Shown piece by piece: positions 1 to 5,604 of a stretch of 17,845 nt of DNA. Origin of the DNA: CAYQMF01 sp964418595 (GTDB lineage Bacteria > Planctomycetota > UBA1135 > UBA2386); the NCBI GenBank assembly GCA_964418595.1, contig CAYQMF010000133.1, positions 1 through 17,845 on the forward strand, read 5' to 3'. The position numbers and the translations under genes are program-made. The stretch's first letter is position 1. Every line of letters begins with the position of its first letter. The notes beneath the pieces are model-generated. The model made no database searches and had not been told where the DNA came from. It was given only the letters and a program-made list of their open reading frames with translations.

Positions 1-164
1 ACATGTTCACGTCGGGGCCTTGGTTCGACGGGTGGCGCGAGGAGGTGCGGGTGCGTGGGATCGAGAGCGAGGCGCGGCCGGTGGCCTCGGCGCGGACGTG
101 GCTGCTGGGGGGCGGGTGGCGGAAGCTGGGGTTGCTGAGCGTGGCGGAGCGGGCGGCGTCGTAG
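1..164 (+). CDS. C-terminal end of an unidentified protein (5' partial)
   Basis: An open frame enters from the left edge and ends at TAG 162-164. About 53 residues are visible from an ATG at 3, but there is no ribosome site or gene boundary to show that this is the start, so I treat the gene as cut by the window. The visible tail is soluble-looking, rich in Trp and Arg (it includes SGPWFDGW, then WLLGGGWRKLG) and ends in AERAAS. I do not recognise the family. Codons have the same G-ending bias as the dehydrogenase operon that begins 85 bp downstream on the same strand, so it may belong to that catabolic cluster. That is inference from position and composition only. Confidence 0.5.
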   Translation, partial: MFTSGPWFDGWREEVRVRGIESEARPVASARTWLLGGGWRKLGLLSVAERAAS

Positions 165-196
165 GGCGGCCGCGTCGTAGGGCCGCGGCGTAGGGC
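156..196 (+). repeat. Short imperfect tandem repeat across a stop codon
   Basis: GCGTCGTAGGGC occurs at 156-167 and again at 172-183, and a shortened form GCGTAGGGC follows at 188-196. The first copy contains the TAG stop of the upstream gene. The rest of the 165-249 gap is G-rich and shows no clear promoter or terminator. Confidence 0.55.
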
Positions 197-249
197 GGCG
201 GTGGGGTGGAAAGTCGGGGGGCGCTGGCGTTTGATCCCGCGCCCGCGCC

Positions 250-1446
250 ATGGTTGTTCCCGGTGTTGCTGCCCGTGCTCCTGATGTCGTCGTGATCGGC
301 GGGGGGATCGTGGGGTGTGCGGTGGCTTACTTTGTGGCGGCGAGGGGGCTGCGGGTGTGCGTCGTGGATCGGGGGGGCGTGGCGGGGGGGACGAGCGGGA
401 GTTGTCAGGGGCACCTGATGGTGACGCCGAGTCCGAGCTACTTCCTCGAGCTGACGCGGGCGAGCGTGGAGTTGTGGCGGGGGTTGGTGGGGACGGTGGC
501 GGACTTCGAGTTCCGGGACACGGGGTGTCTTTGGTTGGCGGAGGAGGAACGGGATCTGGCGCTGCTCGATGAGGTGGCGGGGATGTTCGCGGGGGGCGGG
601 CTCGCGGCGACGCGGTTGGATCAGGTGGGGCTGCGTGGGGAGGAGCCGGGGTTGGCGGAGGACCTGCCGGGGGCGCTGTTGTTCGAGGGCGACGCGGTGG
701 TGATGCCGATGAAGGCGGCGGGGGCGTTGCTGGCGGCGGCGATGGGCAAGGGGTGCGAGGTGCGCACGGGGTGCGAGGTGACGGGCGTGCGGCGAGGCGC
801 GGGTGGGCGGGTGGAGAGCGTGCTGACGAACCAGGGCGAGATCCCGACGCGCGCGGTGGTGAACTGCGCGGGGGTGTGGACGCCGGATGTGACGGAAGCG
901 GCGGGGCTGGGGCGGTTGCCGATCTTCCCGCGGCGCGGGGATCTGGCGATCACGGCGCCGCTCGGGGGTCGGGTGCGGACGCAGATCCTGGAGGTGAGCT
1001 ACCTGCGCACGGCGGGCGGGAAGGCGAAGGTCGATCCGGAGAGCGACGAGGCGGATCCGGGGGCGCACGCGATGAACCTGCAGCCGCAGACGCACGACAC
1101 GATCCTGATCGGATCGACGCGGCAGTTCGGGTCGTACGAACGGCGCGTGAACCGCGAGCTGCTGCGGCACTCGCTGGCGCGGGCGGCGCGGTATGTGCCG
1201 AGCTTGAAGGACACGAGCGTGGTGCGGACGTGGTCGGGGTTGCGGCCGTATCCGCGGGACAAGTACCCGCTGATCGGACCGTTGCCGGCGATGCCGGGGT
1301 ACTTCGTGGCGAGCGGGCACGAAGGGTTGGGGATCACGCTGGCGCCTATCACGGGCAAGTTGATCAGCGAGATGCTGGCGGGGGTGATGTGCTCGATGGA
1401 TGTCGGGCCGGTGGCGCCGGCGCGGTTCGGGGGCGGCGATGGGTGA
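250..1446 (+). CDS. FAD-dependent amino-acid dehydrogenase, DAO-family catalytic subunit (HcnC/OoxB/D-hydroxyproline dehydrogenase type)
   Basis: This 398-residue flavoprotein should oxidise the C-N bond of an amino or imino acid and pass electrons to its partner subunits and the respiratory chain. The FAD-binding Rossmann motif is at residues 13-34 (G17-x-G19-x-x-G22), followed by an acidic strand end (VVDRGG). The C-terminus carries GHEGLGITLAP at about 356-366, a hallmark of the DAO/glycine oxidase/D-hydroxyproline dehydrogenase group. There is no signal peptide. The ATG at 250 leaves a normal 12-residue lead before the first strand; no Shine-Dalgarno is visible. It overlaps the next gene by 8 nt and is followed by a [2Fe-2S] subunit and a BFD-tailed flavoprotein, the set found in HcnABC, opine oxidases and hydroxyproline dehydrogenases. 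The substrate cannot be read from sequence; D-hydroxyproline, an opine or glycine are all possible. Glycine is mostly GGG here, unlike genes further right. Confidence 0.88.
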   Translation: MVVPGVAARAPDVVVIGGGIVGCAVAYFVAARGLRVCVVDRGGVAGGTSGSCQGHLMVTPSPSYFLELTRASVELWRGLVGTVADFEFRDTGCLWLAEEERDLALLDEVAGMFAGGGLAATRLDQVGLRGEEPGLAEDLPGALLFEGDAVVMPMKAAGALLAAAMGKGCEVRTGCEVTGVRRGAGGRVESVLTNQGEIPTRAVVNCAGVWTPDVTEAAGLGRLPIFPRRGDLAITAPLGGRVRTQILEVSYLRTAGGKAKVDPESDEADPGAHAMNLQPQTHDTILIGSTRQFGSYERRVNRELLRHSLARAARYVPSLKDTSVVRTWSGLRPYPRDKYPLIGPLPAMPGYFVASGHEGLGITLAPITGKLISEMLAGVMCSMDVGPVAPARFGGGDG

Positions 1447-1741
1447 GTATCGGTTGGAAGGCATCGACCGCGGGGCGCCGGTGACCGTGGTCTTCGACGG
1501 GCGCGAGGTGACGGCGTTTCAGGGCGAGAGCCTGGCGATGGCGCTGTGGGCGGCGGGGCTGCGCGGGATCCGCGGGTCGAGTCGGGTGGGCGAGGCGCGC
1601 GGGGTCTTCTGCAACATGGGGATCTGCTACGAGTGCCTGGTGGACGTGGCGGTCGAGGGGGGGCTGCGCGCGGTGCGCGCGTGCATGGAGCCGGTGGTCG
1701 GGCCGCGCATGGTGGTGACGTCGCGGAGGCCACAGTCGTGA
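1439..1741 (+). CDS. (2Fe-2S)-binding small subunit of the flavoprotein dehydrogenase
   Basis: A 100-residue ferredoxin-like electron-transfer subunit. Four cysteines follow the plant-type ferredoxin pattern C58-x4-C63-x2-C66-x15-C82 and would hold one [2Fe-2S] cluster. The N-terminal half (FDGREVTAFQGESLAMALW) matches the beta-grasp fold of the small subunits that sit with HcnC/OoxB-like enzymes. I chose ATG 1439 rather than an earlier in-frame start at 1400, because the added residues (Arg/Gly-rich) are only a reading of the upstream gene in another frame. The ATG lies inside the end of the upstream gene (8-nt overlap) and the TGA overlaps the next ATG by one base, so all three subunits are probably translationally coupled and made in equal amounts. 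Confidence 0.88.
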   Translation: MGEYRLEGIDRGAPVTVVFDGREVTAFQGESLAMALWAAGLRGIRGSSRVGEARGVFCNMGICYECLVDVAVEGGLRAVRACMEPVVGPRMVVTSRRPQS

Positions 1742-3171
1742 TGGCAGGCGGCGCGAGCGCGGTGCGGCATGCGGCGCAGGTGGCGGTCGTGGGCGCGGGG
1801 CCGGCGGGGCTCGCGGCGGCGATCGAGGCGGCGCGGGCGGGGGCGCGCGTGGTGGTGGTCGACGAGGGGTACCGGACCGGCGGGCAGATCTATCGGCAGA
1901 TGCCCGAAGGGTTCGGCGGCCAGCACGACGAGCACGGGAGCCACTCGCCGGGACATGCCAAGGGCGCGGCGCTGCTCGCGGAGTTCGCGGGCTTCGGCAT
2001 CGAGGTGCTCGCGCGCGCGACGGTGTGGGACGCGGCGCGCGGACGGGTGAGCTTCGAGCAGGCGGGCGAAGCGCACGTGGTCGACTGCGAGCGGCTGGTG
2101 CTGGCGACGGGGGCGTACGACCGCTGCGTTCCGTTCCCGGGGTGGACGCTGCCGGGCGTGATCACGGCGGGCGCGGCGCAGGTGATGGTCCGCGGGTTCG
2201 CGGTGGAGCCGGGCGTGCGCGCCCTGGTGGTGGGCACGGGACCGTTGCTCCTGCCGACGGTGACAGCGTTGTTGTCGGCGAAGGCGACGGTCGTCGCGGC
2301 GTGCGAGGCGAACGGGCGCGGCGCGGCGATGCGCGCGGGGCTCGGGATGCTGCGCAGCGGGGCGCGGCTGCGCGAGGCGTTCTACTACCTGCGCGCACTG
2401 CGCAAGCACCGGGTCGACCATCGCTTCGGCTGGGGCATCGTGCGCGCGGAGGGGGATGTCAGCGGCGTGCGGGCGGCGGTGATCGCGCGGCTCGACGGCG
2501 AGGGGCGCGTGGTGAAGGGCACGGAGCAGCGCCACGAGGTCGACGTGGTGTGCGTGGGGTATGGGCTGCTGCCTTCGATCGAGCTGGCGCGCGTGTTGGG
2601 CTGCGAGATGCACCACGTGCCGGTGCGCGGTGGGTGGTTGCCGGTGCACGACGCGTCGATGGAGACGAGCGTCGATGGGGTGTTCGTGGCCGGTGAGATC
2701 GCGGGCATCGGCGGCGCCGACGTCGCGGCCGCGGAGGGAAGGCTGGCGGGGATCGCGGCGGCGCGGAGTCTCGGACTCGGCGACGGGGCGGACTGCGAGC
2801 GTCGGGCGCGCGCTGCGCAGCGCGTGCGGGCGAAGGAGCGCGCCGTGTCGGACGCGCTGCTCGGTGCGTTCGACGTGCTGCCCGGGCTCTACGACCTGGC
2901 CGACGACCAGACGATCGTGTGCCGGTGCGAGGACGTGACGTTTTCGGCGTTGCGCGAGTGCGCGCGCGTGTTCGGCGGTGACATGCGTTCGCTCAAGATG
3001 GGCAGCCGCGCGGGCATGGGGCCGTGCCAGGCGCGCATCTGCCAGACCGGCGTGCACGCGCTCGCGCAGCGGCGCTTGGGCGGCGCGGCCGGGGTGATGC
3101 CGTGCCCCGTGGTGCAGGTGCCGGTGAAGCCGGTGAGCATCGGCACGATCGTGGCGACGGAGACAGAGTAG
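1741..3171 (+). CDS. FAD/NAD(P)-binding dehydrogenase subunit with C-terminal BFD-like [2Fe-2S] domain (HcnB/OoxA type)
   Basis: This 476-residue subunit is the second flavoprotein of the complex. The FAD-binding motif is at residues 14-40 (G18-x-G20-x-x-G23, ending VVVVDEG, then TGGQIYRQ). A second nucleotide-binding motif is at 161-175 (VVGTGP), and a late FAD motif with FVAGEIAGIGGADVA lies near 320-330. The C-terminal BFD-like domain has four cysteines, C394-x-C396 and C429-x4-C434 (GPCQ), as in HcnB, OoxA and the matching hydroxyproline dehydrogenase subunit. The start is ATG 1741, overlapping the upstream TGA by one base. A GTG at 1738 is also in frame and sits 8 nt after GGAGG at 1725-1729, so either could be used. 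A hairpin repeat begins a few bases after the stop and probably ends the transcript. The early part shares the G-ending codon bias; it fades along the gene. Confidence 0.88.
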   Translation: MAGGASAVRHAAQVAVVGAGPAGLAAAIEAARAGARVVVVDEGYRTGGQIYRQMPEGFGGQHDEHGSHSPGHAKGAALLAEFAGFGIEVLARATVWDAARGRVSFEQAGEAHVVDCERLVLATGAYDRCVPFPGWTLPGVITAGAAQVMVRGFAVEPGVRALVVGTGPLLLPTVTALLSAKATVVAACEANGRGAAMRAGLGMLRSGARLREAFYYLRALRKHRVDHRFGWGIVRAEGDVSGVRAAVIARLDGEGRVVKGTEQRHEVDVVCVGYGLLPSIELARVLGCEMHHVPVRGGWLPVHDASMETSVDGVFVAGEIAGIGGADVAAAEGRLAGIAAARSLGLGDGADCERRARAAQRVRAKERAVSDALLGAFDVLPGLYDLADDQTIVCRCEDVTFSALRECARVFGGDMRSLKMGSRAGMGPCQARICQTGVHALAQRRLGGAAGVMPCPVVQVPVKPVSIGTIVATETE

Positions 3172-3174
3172 GCG

Positions 3175-3264
3175 AGCGATGGCCGAGCTTGCTCGGCCAT
3201 CGCAGGTGCCTTCCTGTTGTCGGCTGCGACCGCCACGGCAGCGGCCGCGGCGAGGATCGAGCCG
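3175..3264 (+). repeat. 90-bp intergenic repeat, copy 1
   Basis: The hairpin plus a 62-bp tail (beginning CAGGTGCCTTCCTGTTGTCG, ending GAGGATCGAGCCG) is repeated 123 bp further on with two differences in 90 bases. The spacer between copies is 33 bp. The tail is open in several frames but has no start or RBS that makes it a convincing gene. Confidence 0.85.
3177..3202 (+). terminator. Perfect 12-bp hairpin, first copy, just after the dehydrogenase operon
   Basis: CGATGGCCGAGC and its exact reverse complement GCTCGGCCATCG are separated by TT. The hairpin starts 5 nt after the last stop codon of the operon. There is no U-tract, so intrinsic termination is uncertain; it is also the first part of a duplicated 90-bp element. 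Confidence 0.5.
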
Positions 3265-3297
3265 CGGTCGCTCCCGTGGCGCGGACTCTGGTCGGCA

Positions 3298-3387
3298 AGC
3301 GATGGCCGAGCTTGCTCGGCCATCGCAGGTGCCTTCCTGTTGTCGGCTGCGACCGTCACGGCGGCGGCCGCGGCGAGGATCGAGCCG
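3298..3387 (+). repeat. 90-bp intergenic repeat, copy 2, with the same perfect hairpin
   Basis: Second copy of the element; the hairpin is at 3300-3325. It differs from copy 1 by C to T and A to G in the tail only (ACCGTCACGGCG against ACCGCCACGGCA), so the hairpin itself is unchanged. It ends just upstream of the dps promoter. Confidence 0.85.
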
Positions 3388-3398
3388 GGCTGGGCGGC

Positions 3399-3426
3399 TT
3401 GAACGCGCCTCGTGCCGCCCTACGGT
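3399..3426 (+). promoter_or_regulatory. Probable sigma-70 type promoter of the Dps gene
   Basis: TTGAAC at 3399-3404 and TACGGT at 3421-3426 are separated by 16 bp. The -10 box ends 6 nt before the ATG at 3433, so the transcript would start at or within a base or two of the start codon and be leaderless. No Shine-Dalgarno is present, which agrees. It is a pattern match only. Confidence 0.4.
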
Positions 3427-3432
3427 CGGCGC

Positions 3433-3879
3433 ATGAACAAGCCGTCCAAGCCCGTCGTCGAGACTCTCGCCACGCTGCTCGCCAGCAGTTACACGCTCTA
3501 CCTCAAGACTCACAACTACCACTGGAACGTCACGGGGCCGATGTTCACGACCCTGCACACGATGTTCATGAACCAGTACACGGAGCTGTCGCTCGCGGTC
3601 GACGAGATCGCGGAGCGTATCCGGGCACTCGGCGAGTTCGCGCCCGGCAGCTACAGCGCGTTCGGCAAGCTCAGCACGGTCGCGGAGGAGACCGGCCGGC
3701 CCTCGGCCACCGACATGATCGGCAACCTGGTGGCGGACCAGACGAAGATCGTGGAGGCCGCGCGCAAGGTCGTGGCGGCTGCGCAGGCGGTGGGCGACGA
3801 GGCGTCGGCCGACCTCGGCATCCGTCGGATGCAGATCCACGAGAAGAACGCCTGGATGCTGCGCAGTCACCTGGAGTGA
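3433..3879 (+). CDS. dps: Dps-family DNA-protection / ferritin-like protein
   Basis: A 148-residue Dps protein, which assembles as a 12-subunit shell, oxidises Fe(II) with peroxide and stores the iron, protecting DNA from oxidative damage. The intersubunit ferroxidase ligands are visible in the usual spacing: H30 (in NYHWNVTG), H42 (in TTLHTMF), D57 and E61 (VDEIAERIRALG). The downstream PGS in FAPGS and the helical remainder fit the family; length is slightly under the usual 150-170. There is no long Lys-rich N-terminal tail, so DNA binding may be weak. I chose ATG 3433; a GTG at 3412 would add only seven residues and lies before the -10 box. The gene stands alone between the hairpin repeats and a secreted-protein gene. 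It could be named dpsA or pexB; biochemical class is firm. Confidence 0.93.
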   Translation: MNKPSKPVVETLATLLASSYTLYLKTHNYHWNVTGPMFTTLHTMFMNQYTELSLAVDEIAERIRALGEFAPGSYSAFGKLSTVAEETGRPSATDMIGNLVADQTKIVEAARKVVAAAQAVGDEASADLGIRRMQIHEKNAWMLRSHLE

Positions 3880-3909
3880 GCGCGGGGGGACGCCTCGATG
3901 GCGTCGGGA

Positions 3910-3939
3910 GTGAACCGGTGGCGAGTGCCCTGCTATCCT
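3910..3939 (+). promoter_or_regulatory. Possible promoter ahead of the secreted protein-sigma-kinase genes
   Basis: GTGAAC at 3910-3915 and TATCCT at 3934-3939 are separated by 18 bp, echoing the TTGAAC/TACGGT pair before dps. It lies 62 nt before the ATG at 4002. The rest of the 3880-4001 gap shows no other structure I can name. Confidence 0.3.
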
Positions 3940-4001
3940 GTCGTGGCCGCCGTCAGTCGTGGCGCGGCCACGTCTCTTCCGCCAATCGTCTCCACCAAGT
4001 C

Positions 4002-5033
4002 ATGCGCATCCTCGCTCTCCTCCTCGCCACGTCGCTCGCCGCCCAGAACACCTACGTCCAGCCTTCCGCCTACGCCGGTGTCGAGGGCAACAGCTCCTCC
4101 GGCATCCCGTTCTCGTACCTCAGCGCGCGCGTGCAGCAGGCCGACGCCAACCGGATCGGCCTGCCGATGCCGGCAGTCACGTCGCTCACCTTCCGCCGCG
4201 ACCGGCTCGTCGGCACGACCGCGACGGCGCGCACGATCGACGTGACCGTGCTGATGGGCAAGAACGACATCAACGCGTTCTCGGCGACGTTCGCCAGCAA
4301 CTGGTTGAGCCCGCCGACGACCGTCTACACGCAGAAGCCGACCAGCCTGCCCGACATCACCACGCGGCCGACGGTCCCGCCGGCGGCGTTCGACATCACC
4401 ATCCCCATGGACATCGCGTACGTGTACGACGGTCAGGACTCCTTCATGTGGGAGATCCTCGTCGACAACGGCATCACCGGCACCTACTCGATGGACTGGG
4501 TGAGCGCCGCAACCACGACGAGCGGTCCGACCAGCACGCAGCTCGGCACCGGGTGCACGACGGCCAACGGTGTGATGAGCCTGACGACGGCGTTCAGTGC
4601 GACCGACACGACGCTCAACCTGTCCTTCTCGACCCTGCGCGCGCCCTCGTCGTCACCCGTGGTCCTCGCGCTCGGCACCTTCGACCCGAACCTGCCGATC
4701 CCCGGTCTCTGCACGTCGCTGCGCACCGACGCGGTGATCCAGGCCGCAATCGGCGTGAGCGGCACCACGGGCTCGCTCAGCTCGGTCATCCTGCCGATCG
4801 CGTGGAACAACTCGCTCGCCAACGTCACGCTCTTCTCGCAGGTGCTCTCACCGGATGCTTCGCAAGCCGGCCTCCCCATCGCGCTCTCGGATGGGCGGAT
4901 GAGCACGACGCCGCCGACCGCCGGTGGTCCTGCGCCGAGCGGGATCAAGCGCACCTACTCGCTCACCAGCTCGAGCGCCGTGACCGGGTCCGCGCCGTCG
5001 GTCAGCGCAGTGGTCACGAAGATCACGTACTGA
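4002..5033 (+). CDS. Secreted protein of unknown function, planctomycete-type
   Basis: A 343-residue exported protein. Residues 1-14 form a short signal peptide (MRILALLLATSLAAQ, cleavage probably after the second or third Ala). The mature part is rich in Ser, Thr, Asn and Pro with few charges and short hydrophobic strands, suggesting an all-beta extracellular protein. Near residue 230 there is a block ALGTFDPNLPIPGLCTS and later LPIAWNNSLANVTLFSQVL...GLPIALSDG, which resembles a C-terminal beta module I associate with many planctomycete secreted proteins; that recollection is not checked. ATG 4002 is chosen because it gives the signal peptide; the open frame extends far upstream but there it crosses dps and the repeats. 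No Shine-Dalgarno is visible. The sigma gene follows after 8 nt, which suggests co-transcription. It may be a surface or matrix protein. Confidence 0.75.
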   Translation: MRILALLLATSLAAQNTYVQPSAYAGVEGNSSSGIPFSYLSARVQQADANRIGLPMPAVTSLTFRRDRLVGTTATARTIDVTVLMGKNDINAFSATFASNWLSPPTTVYTQKPTSLPDITTRPTVPPAAFDITIPMDIAYVYDGQDSFMWEILVDNGITGTYSMDWVSAATTTSGPTSTQLGTGCTTANGVMSLTTAFSATDTTLNLSFSTLRAPSSSPVVLALGTFDPNLPIPGLCTSLRTDAVIQAAIGVSGTTGSLSSVILPIAWNNSLANVTLFSQVLSPDASQAGLPIALSDGRMSTTPPTAGGPAPSGIKRTYSLTSSSAVTGSAPSVSAVVTKITY

Positions 5034-5041
5034 GCGAGGCG

Positions 5042-5602
5042 GTGAGCGACACCACTGCCACGCCCGGTCCCCTCGCGTACGGCGACCTCTGGATGGAGGC
5101 CTACCGCGAGCTGCGGGCGCTGGCGGTGCGCTACCTCGAGTCCGAGCGGCCGGACCACACGCTGCAGGCCACCGCCCTCGTCCACGAGGCGTGGCTGCGT
5201 CTGAGCCGCGAGCGCAAGGCTGCCGACGACCGCGTCGGGTTCCTGCGCGCGGCGGCGGGCGCGATGCGGCGGATCCTCGTCGACCACGCTCGCGCGCGCT
5301 CGCGGGCGAAGCGCACGCCGGGCCACAGCAAACGCGTCGAGCTGCACGAGGATGTGGCGCCGGCGTCCGTGCCGCCGGAGGTCGTGCTGGAGGTCGACGA
5401 ACACCTCAACGTACTCGCCGGGATCAGTCCGCGCCGTGCCGAGGTCGTGCACCTCCGTTTCTTCGGCGGCCTGACCGAGGTCCAGGCGGCCGAGGTGCTC
5501 GGCGTGTCGCGCCGCACCGTGCAGGACGAGTTCCGGAGCGCGCGGGCGTGGCTCGCCGCGCGCTTGACGCGGGCTGCGCGCGATGCGTTCGAGGCAGGCT
5601 GA
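5042..5602 (+). CDS. ECF sigma factor, planctomycete type paired with a Ser/Thr kinase
   Basis: A 186-residue sigma-70 family regulator of the ECF group. Region 2 spans about residues 20-85, with YRELRALAVRYLESERPDHTLQATALVHEAWLRL and FLRAAAGAMRRILVDHARARSRAKR. Region 4 spans about 120-175, with SPRRAEVVHLRFFGGLTEVQAAEVLGVSRRTVQDEF, a clear helix-turn-helix. The HTLQ.TALVHEAW.RL signature marks the subgroup abundant in planctomycetes and often next to protein kinases. GTG 5042 is preferred; an ATG at 5093 would lose 17 residues but keep region 2. GAGG at 5036-5039 is too close to the GTG to be a good ribosome site. No zinc anti-sigma gene is nearby; the kinase gene starts 2 nt downstream, so activity is probably controlled by phosphorylation. 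Confidence 0.9.
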   Translation: MSDTTATPGPLAYGDLWMEAYRELRALAVRYLESERPDHTLQATALVHEAWLRLSRERKAADDRVGFLRAAAGAMRRILVDHARARSRAKRTPGHSKRVELHEDVAPASVPPEVVLEVDEHLNVLAGISPRRAEVVHLRFFGGLTEVQAAEVLGVSRRTVQDEFRSARAWLAARLTRAARDAFEAG

Positions 5603-5604
5603 CC

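Noticed and set aside
250..3171. Operon considered as a hydrogen cyanide synthase (hcnABC)
   Set aside because: The subunit types match, but the gene order differs from hcnABC and nothing in the sequence separates HCN synthase from opine or hydroxyproline dehydrogenases, so no symbol was given.
3175..3387. Repeats considered as a small CRISPR array
   Set aside because: Only two 90-bp units with one 33-bp spacer, no cas genes and a repeat far too long.
1627..3870. Long minus-strand open frame of 747 codons opposite the flavoprotein and dps genes
   Set aside because: It is the complement of well-supported genes, is extremely rich in Arg/His/Pro as expected from antisense of GC-rich codons, and has no recognisable domain.
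3024..4001. Upstream extension of the secreted protein's open frame
   Set aside because: It crosses the dehydrogenase end, both repeats and dps in other frames; the signal peptide at 4002 marks the true start.
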